From assembly GCA_019113345.1 (NCBI GenBank), contig DXHQ01000080.1:1-33937 (forward strand): 33,937 nucleotides of DNA, in the 5' to 3' direction. Positions 7,279 through 14,825 of the stretch are shown in pieces. Position 1 is the stretch's first letter. Each line of letters begins with the position of its first letter. This stretch comes from Candidatus Faecalibacterium intestinigallinarum. GTDB taxonomy: Bacteria > Bacillota > Clostridia > Oscillospirales > Ruminococcaceae. The position numbers and the translations under genes are program-made. The notes below the pieces were generated by a model. That model saw only the letters and a program-made list of their open reading frames with translations. It was not told the DNA's origin and did not search any database.

Positions 7279-7299
7279 GGGCGCGGGATGTGATACAAT
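7271..7299 (+). promoter_or_regulatory. Promoter of the PAP2-like gene
   Basis: TTGCGC (7271-7276) and TACAAT (7294-7299) have a 17-bp spacer. The -35 overlaps the oppositely directed -35 of the HAD operon by six of eight bases. Confidence 0.65.
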
Positions 7300-7382
7300 A
7301 CTACCCGCGGCGACAAAATATTCTCCGCCGCCCAAGTCTGTCAAAAACACGAAAACCGAAGGTAAAATAAAAGGAGCACGCC

Positions 7383-8024
7383 ATGCTGAAGATCCTGAAG
7401 AGCCGGCCCCATCTCTGGTTCCAGCTCTACTGGGTGATCTATCTGGTCTGGTTCTTCACCCTGGACTGGACCATCACCGACCCCACCTATATCATCCACC
7501 ATCCCCTCGACGACCTGATCCTCTTCAACGAGTGGTTCATCTTCCCGTATTGCAGCTGGTTTTTCCTGCTGGCGGGGGTGACGGGCCTGCTGTGGTGGTA
7601 CGACACCGCCTCTTATGACAAGCTCTGCCTGATGATGTTCTCGGGCATGACCTTCTGCCTCATCCTCTACATGATCCTGCCCAACGGGGTGGACCTGCGC
7701 CCCACCGTGGAGCAGGTGGGCCGGGACAACATCGCCATGGATATCATGCAGCTGATCTGGAAGGCGGATGCCTCCAACAACGTCTGTCCCTCCATCCACT
7801 GCCAGAGCTCGGGCTGCATGGCCCTGGCCTTTGCCAGGAGCAAACTGGCCCAGGGCCGCCCCTGGCTGAAGGTGCTGGCCTTCGGCTGGGCGGGGCTGAT
7901 CTGCGCTTCGACCGTTTTTACCAAGCAGCACTCGGTCGTCGACATCGTCTGCGGGCTGGCGCTGGTTGCGGTCTGGTACTGGCCGCTGTACGGCCGAAAG
8001 CGGACCGGGCAGCCCGCCTTGTAG
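7383..8024 (+). CDS. PAP2-family membrane phosphatase-like protein
   Basis: A 213-residue integral membrane protein with about five to six hydrophobic segments. The C-terminal half has the PAP2 pattern: PSIH at 136-139 (motif 2 His139), then STVFTKQHSVVDI with His183 and Asp187 as motif 3. Motif 1 (Lys/Arg-rich) is degenerate, around LPNGVDLRP. The pattern resembles inositol-phosphoceramide-synthase-like and undecaprenyl/lipid phosphatase members. It may remove or exchange a phosphate group on a lipid at the membrane, but the substrate is not deducible. The start has AAGGAG 6 nt upstream. It is transcribed away from the HAD pair through a shared promoter region. Confidence 0.8.
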   Translation: MLKILKSRPHLWFQLYWVIYLVWFFTLDWTITDPTYIIHHPLDDLILFNEWFIFPYCSWFFLLAGVTGLLWWYDTASYDKLCLMMFSGMTFCLILYMILPNGVDLRPTVEQVGRDNIAMDIMQLIWKADASNNVCPSIHCQSSGCMALAFARSKLAQGRPWLKVLAFGWAGLICASTVFTKQHSVVDIVCGLALVAVWYWPLYGRKRTGQPAL

Positions 8025-8078
8025 GAACGAGTGGCGGAAGTGTAGAAAATTCCGCATGAAATTTGAACAAAAGGCCCA

Positions 8079-8107
8079 TTGACGCGGGTGGAATATCAGT
8101 TTACAAT
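8079..8107 (+). promoter_or_regulatory. Promoter of the GntR regulator gene
   Basis: TTGACG (8079-8084) and TACAAT (8102-8107) are separated by 17 bp. The spacing and hexamers are close to consensus. Confidence 0.8.
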
Positions 8108-8121
8108 GGTAGATGAAAAAA

Positions 8122-8136
8122 CCCTGTAATACAGGG
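8122..8136. promoter_or_regulatory. Candidate GntR autoregulatory operator
   Basis: The perfect palindrome CCCTGT-AAT-ACAGGG lies about 15 bp downstream of the -10. Its core GTAATAC fits the GT-N(2-3)-AC pattern of FadR-subfamily regulators, so the encoded protein may repress its own gene. It could also form a small RNA hairpin. Confidence 0.55.
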
Positions 8137-8159
8137 CGGACAGAAAGGAGACACGCCGT

Positions 8160-8837
8160 ATGGCAGCACCTGCAAGCGCGCGTGAGGCGGCGTACCAGAC
8201 CCTCTGGGGCCGGATCGTCACCATGGAGCTCAGACCCGGCGATCCGCTCAACGACCGGCAGCTGGCCGAAGAGATGGGGATCAGCCGCACCCCCGTGCGG
8301 GAAGCCCTCATCATGCTGAACATCGCCCACATGGTCACCATCAAGCCGCAGAGCGGCACCTATGTGGCCCCCATCGACCTGAAGCTGATGCGGATGGAGC
8401 AGTTTGCCCGCTTTACGCTGGAAAAGGAAATGCTGTCCCATGTCTGCAGGCACTGCCGGCCCGAGCAGATAGCGGCCTACCGCACCAACATCAAGGAGTA
8501 TGTGGCGGCGGGCGAGGGCCCCAACAGCCCCCTCAAGACCAGCCATATGCTCGAGATCGACAACCGCTTCCACCGGCTGGCCTTCGAGTTCTGCGGGATG
8601 GAGGAGCATTTTGACCATATGCTGTCCACCTTCAAGCACATCGAGCGGCTGCGGATGTTCAGCCTGATGCTGGAGGAGAACTTCTCGGTGCCCGGACAGC
8701 ACGGCAGGATCGTGGACGCCATCGAAGCCGGCAGCACCGAGGCGCTGGAGCGCGCCCTGCGCGAGCACCTGACCCGCTATAAAGTCTCGGTGGAGGCGGC
8801 CCGCAAGGTCCATCCGGACTTTTTCACCGAAGGGTAA
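8160..8837 (+). CDS. GntR-family (FadR/FCD) transcriptional regulator of uronate genes
   Basis: A 225-residue regulator. Residues about 10-70 are a winged helix with the GntR signature LRPGDPLNDRQLAEEMGISR and TPVREAL. The rest is an all-helical FCD ligand domain with a plausible metal set Asp134, His138, His181 and His203. Members next to uxuA typically sense a uronate or an aldonate intermediate such as fructuronate or mannonate; that is inferred from position. The ATG at 8160 has AAAGGAG 9 nt upstream. It is followed by its own terminator and then by the uxuA promoter. A palindrome in its leader and similar cores in the eda and uxuA promoters suggest the regulon. Confidence 0.92.
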   Translation: MAAPASAREAAYQTLWGRIVTMELRPGDPLNDRQLAEEMGISRTPVREALIMLNIAHMVTIKPQSGTYVAPIDLKLMRMEQFARFTLEKEMLSHVCRHCRPEQIAAYRTNIKEYVAAGEGPNSPLKTSHMLEIDNRFHRLAFEFCGMEEHFDHMLSTFKHIERLRMFSLMLEENFSVPGQHGRIVDAIEAGSTEALERALREHLTRYKVSVEAARKVHPDFFTEG

Positions 8838-8880
8838 GTTGTGCACATCTTTGACACGTTTTTGGTAAAAACAGAAAAAT

Positions 8881-8919
8881 AAACCGTGAGAACCTGTAAA
8901 TTTTTCTCACGGTTTTTTT
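8881..8919 (+). terminator. Terminator of the GntR gene
   Basis: AAACCGTGAGAA (8881-8892) pairs with TTCTCACGGTTT (8904-8915) and is followed by further Ts to 8919: a 12-bp stem and U-run. Confidence 0.92.
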
Positions 8920-8971
8920 CATTTGGGAACAATACACAAAAATCTGACCCAAAGAATGGATAGATTACCAC

Positions 8972-9000
8972 TTGCCAAATCCGGATTGATATACTAGAAT
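8972..9000 (+). promoter_or_regulatory. Promoter of uxuA
   Basis: TTGCCA (8972-8977) and TAGAAT (8995-9000) are 17 bp apart. ATTACCA just upstream (8965-8971 region) resembles the ATTACCA at the eda -35, a possible half-operator. Confidence 0.7.
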
Positions 9001-9073
9001 AAGAACAACAGGATGCCGCTCTGCGCCCGGCGCGGGGCGGCCGCGTAAATTCAGCACAAAGGAGAGAAAGACT

Positions 9074-10165
9074 ATGCCAATGCAAATGGGTTTCCGCTGG
9101 TATGGCGAAGGCAACGACAAGATCACCCTGGCCGACATCAAGCAGATCCCCGGCGTCACCAGCATCGTCTGGGCCCTGCACAACAAGATGCCCGGCGAGA
9201 TCTGGGAGGTCGATGAGATCGCCGAGGTGCAAAAGCAGCTGGAGCCGTACGGCTTCAACATGGACGTGGTCGAATCGGTCAACGTCCACGACGACATCAA
9301 GATCGGCCTGCCCACCAGAGATCAGTACATCGCCAACTACATCCAGACCATCCGCAACCTGTCCAAGTTCGGCGTGAAGGTGATCTGCTACAACTTCATG
9401 CCCATCTTTGACTGGACCCGCACCGACCTGTTCCACCCGGTGGGCGACGGCTCGACCGCTCTGTACTACCAGAAGGACATGATCCAGAGCGACTACAAGG
9501 CGATGGCCGACTACATCATGAGCTTCACCGAGAAGTACAACATGACCTTCCCCGGCTGGGAGCCGGAGCGGATGGCCAAGCTCGACGAGCTGTTCAAGGC
9601 CTACGCCCCCGTCACCAAGGAAAAGCTGTGGGAGAACCTGAAGTACTTCCTCGAAGCGCTGATGCCGGTCTGTCATGAGTGCGACATCAAGATGGCCATC
9701 CATATGGACGATCCCCCCTGGGACATCTTCGGCCTGCCCCGCCTGCTGACCAGCGCCGAGAACATCGACCGCTTCCTGTCCATGGTGGACGATCCCTACA
9801 ACTGCCTGACCCTGTGCTCCGGCAGCCTGAACGCCGACCCCAACAACAACGTGGCCGACATCATCTACAAGCACTGCGACCGCATCGCGTTCGCCCACAT
9901 CCGCAACGTCAAGCACTTCCCCAACGGCGACTTCTCCGAGGCCAGCCACCGCGACTGCGACGGCGACACCGGCATTCTGGACATCATCAAAGCCTACCAC
10001 GACTGCCACTTCGAGGGCTACATCCGCCCCGACCACGGCCGTCACCTGTGGGGCGAGGGCCCCGGCACCGTCCGCCCCGGCTACGGCCTGTATGACCGTG
10101 CCCTCGGCATCATGTATATGTGGGGCATCTGGGATATGCTGGACAAGCTGGACGGGAACGGCTGA
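9074..10165 (+). CDS. uxuA: Mannonate dehydratase
   Basis: A 363-residue protein of the UxuA family, matching from MGFRWYGEGNDKITLADIKQ to the C-terminal HGRHLWGEGPGTVRPGYGLYDRALG segment. It removes water from D-mannonate to give KDG, in a metal-dependent TIM-barrel. Conserved marks include HMDDPPW near residue 212, LCSGSL near 255, and RPDHGRH near 316. The start ATG follows GGAGAG at a good distance. It is first in a plus-strand series: uxuA, uxuB-like reductase, SDR. With those partners it links D-fructuronate to KDG, which kdgK and eda on the other strand consume. No uxaC isomerase lies in the window. Confidence 0.97.
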   Translation: MPMQMGFRWYGEGNDKITLADIKQIPGVTSIVWALHNKMPGEIWEVDEIAEVQKQLEPYGFNMDVVESVNVHDDIKIGLPTRDQYIANYIQTIRNLSKFGVKVICYNFMPIFDWTRTDLFHPVGDGSTALYYQKDMIQSDYKAMADYIMSFTEKYNMTFPGWEPERMAKLDELFKAYAPVTKEKLWENLKYFLEALMPVCHECDIKMAIHMDDPPWDIFGLPRLLTSAENIDRFLSMVDDPYNCLTLCSGSLNADPNNNVADIIYKHCDRIAFAHIRNVKHFPNGDFSEASHRDCDGDTGILDIIKAYHDCHFEGYIRPDHGRHLWGEGPGTVRPGYGLYDRALGIMYMWGIWDMLDKLDGNG

Positions 10166-10172
10166 CGCCGTT

Positions 10173-10354
10173 CTCCAGGGTGGACCAATTTCTGCGCGCA
10201 GCCGCGCGGCAGAAATTCTTCCCCCCTGGTATCCCCCTTTTGGACAAAATTTGGTGCAGAGTCGCGCACGCGCCGCAAAAGCGGCTTGTACACTCCCTGC
10301 GCCAAATTTCCCTGTTGGTGTCCGTCCCGTCCGCACATGTCAGCCGGGACGGAC
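10173..10354 (+). repeat. Structured intergenic element, copy 1
   Basis: A ~182-bp block that aligns along its length with 12076-12251. It holds three hairpins. H1 pairs AATTTCTG with CAGAAATT (10187-10217), with an inner CGCGC/GCGCG. H2 pairs AAATTTGGTGCA (10247-10258) with TGCGCCAAATTT (10298-10309), enclosing GCCGC-AAAA-GCGGC (10272-10285). H3 pairs GTCCGTCCCG (10320-10329) with CGGGACGGAC (10345-10354). It has no coding gene and fills the gap between uxuA and the uxuB-like gene. It could be a cis-acting RNA, a small-RNA gene or a non-autonomous mobile repeat. Confidence 0.8.
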
Positions 10355-10366
10355 AGATTTTGCATG

Positions 10367-10384
10367 AATCTCCCATGTGAGATT
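10367..10384. promoter_or_regulatory. Inverted repeat before the uxuB-like gene
   Basis: AATCTC (10367-10372) and GAGATT (10379-10384) form perfect 6-bp arms around 6 bp. It lies just before the ribosome site, so it could be an operator or a small leader hairpin. Confidence 0.3.
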
Positions 10385-10405
10385 GGAAAGGGAGCGTATT
10401 TCCAC

Positions 10406-11992
10406 ATGAAACTGACTGACATTGAACACGGCCCGATCAGCCCCGTCTGGGCGGAAAAGGGCTATCAGCTGCCCAAGTTCGACCGCGAGGCCGTCAAGGC
10501 CAAGACCGCGGCCGAGCCCACCTGGGTCCACTTCGGCGCGGGCAACATCTTCCGCGCTTTCCCGGCGGCCATCCTGCAGCAGGTGCTGGACTCGGGCAAG
10601 TATGACCGCGGCGTCATCGTGGCCGAGAGCTTTGACTACGAGATCATCGACAAGGCTTACCGCCCCTACGACAACCTCAGCCTGCTGGTCTGCCTGCAGT
10701 CCACCGGCACCATCGAGAAGAAGGTCATCGCCTCGGTCACCGAGAGCCTGAAGGCCGATCCTCAATTCGCCGAGGACTGGGCCCGCCTGGTCGAGATCTT
10801 CCAGGCCCCCAGCCTCGAGATGGTCTCCTTCACCATCACCGAGAAGGGCTACGGCTTCAGCCCCGCCGACCTCGAGCGCGGCTTCGGCGCACAGTTCGCC
10901 ATGGGCAAGATCACCGCCCTGCTGTATGAGCGGTTCAAGGCCGGCGCCATGCCCCTGACCCTGCAGAGCATGGACAACTGCTCCCACAACGGCGACAAGG
11001 TCAAGGCCGGCGTCTTTGCCTACGCCGAAAAGTGGGCCGAGATGGGCCTCGTCCCCGCCGCCTTCGTCGAGTACGTCAAGGATGAGAGCAAGATCTCCTA
11101 TCCCTGGAGCATGATCGACAAGATCACCCCGCGCCCCGACGCCAAGGTCCAGAAGATGCTGGAAGAGGACGGCTTCGAGGACAACTACACCATCATCACC
11201 GAGCGCCACACCTTCACCGCGCCCTTTGTCAACGCCGAGGAGACCGAGTACCTGGTCATCGAGGATAAGTACACGGGTGGCCGGCCCCCGCTGGAGCTGG
11301 GCGGCGTCATGTACGCCGACCGCGAGACGGTGGACAAGGTCGAGAAGATGAAGGTCTGCACCTGCCTCAACCCGCTGCACACCGCCATGTCCATCTACGG
11401 CTGCCTGCTGGGCTACACCCTCATCAGCGCCGAGATGGCCGACGAGGACATCCGCGGCCTGATCACCAAGATGGGCTACATCGAGGCCATGCCGGTGGTG
11501 GTCGATCCCGGCGTGCTGAAACCGGCCGACTTCATCGACGCGGTGCTCAACCGCCGCCTGCCCAACCCCTTCATGCCCGACGCGCCCCAGCGCATCGCCA
11601 CCGACACTTCCCAGAAGCTGTCCATCCGCTTTGGCGAGACCATCAAGGCCTACAAGGAGCGCGGCCTGGATATGAACGACCTCGTCCTGATCCCGCTGGT
11701 TCTGGCCGGCTACGCCCGCTACATCAAGGGCATCGACGACGAGGGCAAGGCTTTCGAGCCCTCTCCCGATCCGCTGCTGGCTGAGCTGAGCGCCATCGTG
11801 GCTCCCCTCGAAGTCAAGGAAGGCCCGCAGGACTTCAGCTGCCTGAAGGCTCTCTACACCCGCAAGGACGTCTTTGGCGTCGACCTGTACGAGGTCGGCC
11901 TGGGCGAAAAGATCGAGGGCATGGCAGCCGAGCTGTACGCCGGCCCCGGCGCTGTCCGCAAGACCCTGCACAAGTACGTTTCCGCCCGCTGA
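10406..11992 (+). CDS. uxuB: Mannitol dehydrogenase-family oxidoreductase, probable D-fructuronate (mannonate) reductase
   Basis: A 528-residue member of the polyol/uronate long-chain dehydrogenase family. VHFGAGNIFRAF near residue 43 is the dinucleotide-binding start. SMDNCSHNGDKVK near residue 190 and CLNPLHTAMSIYG near residue 320 are the family's Asn/Lys/His-containing active-site segments. Next to uxuA the best fit is UxuB, reducing D-fructuronate to D-mannonate with NADH; a UxaB-like tagaturonate reductase is the alternative. It is about 40 residues longer than typical UxuB. The start is ATG 10406 (MKLTDIE), with AAAGGGAG 11 nt upstream; an open frame continues upstream through the structured element but lacks a ribosome site. 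A strong terminator follows. Confidence 0.88.
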   Translation: MKLTDIEHGPISPVWAEKGYQLPKFDREAVKAKTAAEPTWVHFGAGNIFRAFPAAILQQVLDSGKYDRGVIVAESFDYEIIDKAYRPYDNLSLLVCLQSTGTIEKKVIASVTESLKADPQFAEDWARLVEIFQAPSLEMVSFTITEKGYGFSPADLERGFGAQFAMGKITALLYERFKAGAMPLTLQSMDNCSHNGDKVKAGVFAYAEKWAEMGLVPAAFVEYVKDESKISYPWSMIDKITPRPDAKVQKMLEEDGFEDNYTIITERHTFTAPFVNAEETEYLVIEDKYTGGRPPLELGGVMYADRETVDKVEKMKVCTCLNPLHTAMSIYGCLLGYTLISAEMADEDIRGLITKMGYIEAMPVVVDPGVLKPADFIDAVLNRRLPNPFMPDAPQRIATDTSQKLSIRFGETIKAYKERGLDMNDLVLIPLVLAGYARYIKGIDDEGKAFEPSPDPLLAELSAIVAPLEVKEGPQDFSCLKALYTRKDVFGVDLYEVGLGEKIEGMAAELYAGPGAVRKTLHKYVSAR

Positions 11993-12016
11993 CCGTTAAG
12001 CTGAAAAGCGATCCCC

Positions 12017-12059
12017 GCCCCGCGCTGCGTTTGCTTTGCCGCAGCGCGGGGCTTTTTTT
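12017..12059 (+). terminator. Terminator of the uxuB-like gene
   Basis: A 13-bp perfect stem (12017-12029 with 12040-12052, GCCCCGCGCTGCG and its complement) is followed by seven Ts. Confidence 0.95.
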
Positions 12060-12075
12060 AGCGTACTTTCAGTCG

Positions 12076-12251
12076 CTCCAAGGGGGACCCATTTCTGCGC
12101 GCATCCGCGCGACAGAAATTCTTCCCCCCTGGTATCCCCCCGGGGACAAAATTTTTCAGCGAACCGCGCACTCGTCGCTGGCTCGCACACTCCCGCCGAA
12201 AAATTTCCCTGGCGGTGTCCCGCCCGTCCGTACATGCCGGCCGGGCAGGAC
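12076..12251 (+). repeat. Structured intergenic element, copy 2
   Basis: Second copy of the element at 10173-10354, in the same orientation. H1 is ATTTCTG/CAGAAAT (12091-12119). H2 pairs AAATTTTTCAGCG (12149-12161) with CGCCGAAAAATTT (12194-12206). H3 pairs GTCCCGCCC with GGGCAGGAC (12219-12251 region). In H2 the two G-C pairs of copy 1 are replaced by two A-T pairs, and in H3 a T-A pair is replaced by G-C, so pairing is kept while bases change. The copy lies between the uxuB terminator and the promoter of the next gene, so it is not in that gene's leader. The rest of this 459-bp gap holds only the terminator and promoter. Confidence 0.8.
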
Positions 12252-12339
12252 GGATTGAAAAAGGCGTGCGGATTTATGGTCTGTTCTTGCTCTTTTTATA
12301 GCAGATTATGTACTTGGGATACAAGATGCCGCCCGCGCC

Positions 12340-12368
12340 TTGACATCGGGGCGGCCGGGCGGTATCAT
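12340..12368 (+). promoter_or_regulatory. Promoter of the second SDR gene
   Basis: TTGACA (12340-12345) and TATCAT (12363-12368) are separated by 17 bp. ATACAAGAT (12319-12327) lies 12 bp upstream of the -35, at the same distance as the related repeat in front of eda. Confidence 0.8.
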
Positions 12369-12451
12369 TAAATCAACGAGCGGCGCACTCCCTGCGCCGC
12401 AAACCAGACCGGCGCAGCCCCGGCTGCGCTGTGACAGGAGGTATACAAACA

Positions 12452-13261
12452 ATGTCTGTCTGTACTGCAAAATCCTTTGATCTGACCGGCAAGATCGCCC
12501 TCATCACCGGCGCTTCTTACGGCATCGGCTTCGCCATCGCCACCGCCATGGCCAACTGCGGCGCCACCATCGTCTTTAACGACATCAAGCAGGAGCTGGT
12601 CGATAAGGGCATGGCCGCCTACAAGGAAGCCGGCATCGACGCCCACGGCTACGTCTGCGACGTCACCAACGAGGAGGCCGTCAACGCCTTCATCAAGCAG
12701 GTCACCGAGGAAGTCGGCCACATCAACATCCTGGTCAACAACGCCGGCATCATCAAGCGCATCCCCATGTGCGAGATGACCGCCGCCCAGTTCCGCCAGG
12801 TCATCGATGTCGACCTGAACGCCCCCTTCATCGTCTCCAAGGCCGTCATCCCCGACATGATCGAGCAGGGCGGCGGCAAGATCATCAACATCTGCTCTAT
12901 GATGAGCGAGCTGGGCCGCGAGACCGTCTCGGCCTACGCCGCAGCCAAGGGCGGCCTGAAGATGCTGACCAAGAACATCGCCTCCGAGTACGGCGCTTAC
13001 AACATCCAGTGCAACGGCATCGGCCCCGGCTACATCGCCACCCCGCAGACCGCGCCCCTGCGCGAGATCCAGCCCGACGGCAGCCGTCATCCCTTCGACC
13101 AGTTCATCATCGCCAAGACCCCGGCCGGCCGCTGGGGCGAGGCTTCCGACCTGGGCGGCCCGGCCGTCTTCCTGGCTTCGGAGGCTTCCGACTTTGTCAA
13201 CGGCCACATCCTGTACGTTGACGGCGGCATCCTGGCCTACATCGGCAAGCAGCCCCAGTAA
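12452..13261 (+). CDS. SDR-family dehydrogenase, gluconate 5-dehydrogenase/KduD-like (copy 2)
   Basis: A 269-residue paralogue of the SDR at 1330-2130; long stretches of the C-terminal half are the same or nearly so. Cofactor loop TGASYGIG is at 19-26, catalytic residues are Ser149, Tyr162 and Lys166, and Asp44 after the second beta strand suggests NAD preference. It would reduce a keto-deoxy-aldonate or 5-ketogluconate. Its place after uxuA-uxuB argues for a role in uronate or aldonate use. The start is ATG 12452, 9 nt after CAGGAGGT; an upstream GTG overlaps the site. GTATAC (12441-12446) sits within the ribosome site. It has its own promoter and a convergent-overlapping terminator. Confidence 0.88.
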   Translation: MSVCTAKSFDLTGKIALITGASYGIGFAIATAMANCGATIVFNDIKQELVDKGMAAYKEAGIDAHGYVCDVTNEEAVNAFIKQVTEEVGHINILVNNAGIIKRIPMCEMTAAQFRQVIDVDLNAPFIVSKAVIPDMIEQGGGKIINICSMMSELGRETVSAYAAAKGGLKMLTKNIASEYGAYNIQCNGIGPGYIATPQTAPLREIQPDGSRHPFDQFIIAKTPAGRWGEASDLGGPAVFLASEASDFVNGHILYVDGGILAYIGKQPQ

Positions 13262-13339
13262 CCTGCTTTGCTGACCTGCTGTTTTGAAAAAGCAGGCAAA
13301 AGGCTTTGCCCCCTGCCGGGGAAAGAATCCAAAGAGAGA

Positions 13340-13383
13340 CTGCTCCTTCGTCCGCGTCATGCGGGCGGAGGGGCAGTTTTTTT
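13340..13383 (+). terminator. Terminator of the second SDR gene, overlapping the end of the symporter gene
   Basis: A 16-position stem (13340-13355 with 13361-13376, including three G-U pairs) is followed by seven Ts. Its 3' part lies within the last codons of the convergent symporter gene. A weaker A/T-tipped hairpin lies at about 13276-13297. Confidence 0.88.
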
Positions 13384-14742
13384 GCGGCTCCTGAGATAGC
13401 GCCGGGTCTCTTCCGCCACCTCGCCCGACAGGGCGAAGAGGCCGATCAGGTTGGGCAGCATCATCAGGCCGTTGAAGGTGTCGGCCAGGGCCCACACGGC
13501 GGCAAAGCCGGCGGTGCACCCCGGCAGGATCAGGGCCAGAAAGGCCAGCCGGTAGGCCCAGAGGGTGTCCGGGCCGAAGAGATAGCACCAGCACTCGGCG
13601 CCGTACTGGCTCCAGCCCAGCACCGACGACCAGGCAAACAGGAGCATCGCCGCCGCCGCAAAGCCCGGCCCGAGCGGGCCCATCGCGGTGGAAAAGGCCG
13701 CACCGGCCATCTCGGGGGGCGGGACGCTGCCGTCCAGCCCGGCGGTCAGGATGGCCAGGGCAGTCATGGTGCAGACCAGAAAGGTGGAGACAAAGACCTG
13801 AAAGATCCCCCACATCCCCTGCCGGGCGGGCTCCCGGGTGGAGGCCGCGCCGCTGGCGATGGCCGACGAGCCCAGCCCCGCCTCGCTGGAAAAGCTGCCG
13901 CGCATAAACCCCCAGCGGACGGCCGCGGCCGCGCCGCAGCCCACCACGCCGCCCCCGGCCGCCCGCAGGCCGAATGCGCCCCGCAGGATGCTGTCCAGGG
14001 CCGCCGGCAGGGCAGACGCATGGGTCAGGATGACGAGGGCCGTCCCGGCCAGGTAAAACGCCGCCATCAGGGGCACCAGCCTGCCGGCGGCCGAGGCCAC
14101 CCCTTTCATCCCGCGCAGCAGGACCAGGGCGGTGACGGCGGTCAGAGCCGTCCCCGTCAGGGCAGGGGAGAGGCCAAAGGCCCCCTCCAGGCTGCCGGCA
14201 ATGGCGTTCACCTGGGTGAGGTTGCCGATGCCGAAGGAGGCCAGCAGGCAGAACAGGGCGAAAGCCCCCGCCAGAGCCCGCCCCAGGGCGCGGCCATGGG
14301 GCTTTGCCCCCAGACCGGCCGCAAGATAGTACATCGGGCCGCCGTGCCAGCTGTCGCCCCAAAAGCGCCGGTATCGCAGGCCCAGCAGGTTTTCGGCGTA
14401 GGCGGTCATCATGCCGAACAGGGCCATCACCCACATCCAGAAGACGGCCCCCGGCCCGCCGCTTGCAAGGGCCGCGCCCACCCCGACCACGCTGCCGGTG
14501 CCGATGGTGGCCCCCAGGGCGGTGCAGAGGCTCTCGAGCGGGCTGATGCTGCCCGCCTCCTCCTGCGCGAGGTCGGGGCTGCGCCGCAGGATGGCCCCCA
14601 GCGTCTGCCCCAGCCAGAGGGGCAGGCGGGTCAGCTGAAAAAAGCCGGTTCGCACCGTCAGCCAGACCCCGGCCGCGGCCAGCAGCCCCACCCCCGGCGC
14701 GCCCCAGAGCGCCGCGTTCACCGTATCCAGCAGCTGCATCAT
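13357..14742 (-). CDS. Sodium:alanine/glycine symporter (AGCS family)
   Basis: A 461-residue membrane transporter with about ten to eleven hydrophobic segments. Family marks include LCTALGATIGTGSVVGVG near residue 75, then PGAVFWMWVMALFGM and TAYAENLLGLRYR, and SSEAGLGSSAIASGAA near residue 285. AGCS proteins import alanine or glycine with Na+. The start is one of two adjacent ATGs (14740-14742 or 14737-14739), behind GGGGGG at 7 nt; a TTG slightly upstream is in frame but abuts the preceding terminator. The terminator of the upstream ECF gene lies only about 20 bp before the start, and no clear promoter is visible between. The final residues are coded inside the terminator of the convergent SDR gene. 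Confidence 0.92.
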   Translation of the reverse strand: MMQLLDTVNAALWGAPGVGLLAAAGVWLTVRTGFFQLTRLPLWLGQTLGAILRRSPDLAQEEAGSISPLESLCTALGATIGTGSVVGVGAALASGGPGAVFWMWVMALFGMMTAYAENLLGLRYRRFWGDSWHGGPMYYLAAGLGAKPHGRALGRALAGAFALFCLLASFGIGNLTQVNAIAGSLEGAFGLSPALTGTALTAVTALVLLRGMKGVASAAGRLVPLMAAFYLAGTALVILTHASALPAALDSILRGAFGLRAAGGGVVGCGAAAAVRWGFMRGSFSSEAGLGSSAIASGAASTREPARQGMWGIFQVFVSTFLVCTMTALAILTAGLDGSVPPPEMAGAAFSTAMGPLGPGFAAAAMLLFAWSSVLGWSQYGAECWCYLFGPDTLWAYRLAFLALILPGCTAGFAAVWALADTFNGLMMLPNLIGLFALSGEVAEETRRYLRSRKKTAPPPA

Positions 14743-14761
14743 CCCAAATCCCCCCGGACGC

Positions 14762-14803
14762 AAAAAAACAGGAGCCTTGCCGCCTTGGCAGGGCTCCTGT
14801 TAT
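14762..14803 (-). terminator. Terminator of the ECF S-component gene
   Basis: On the minus strand AACAGGAGCC pairs with GGCTCCTGTT (14767-14776 with 14792-14801), with extra inner pairing, and runs into seven Ts. It sits directly upstream of the symporter start. Confidence 0.88.
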
Positions 14804-14825
14804 CTTTATGCGGGGAGAAAAGCGG

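Noticed and set aside
10286-10405. N-terminal extension of the uxuB-like protein
   Set aside because: The frame is open but passes through the structured element and an inverted repeat; the ribosome site and family start support ATG 10406.
10173-12251. Insertion sequences bounded by the duplicated element
   Set aside because: No transposase gene, terminal inverted repeats of normal length or target duplications are visible; the gene between the copies is metabolic.
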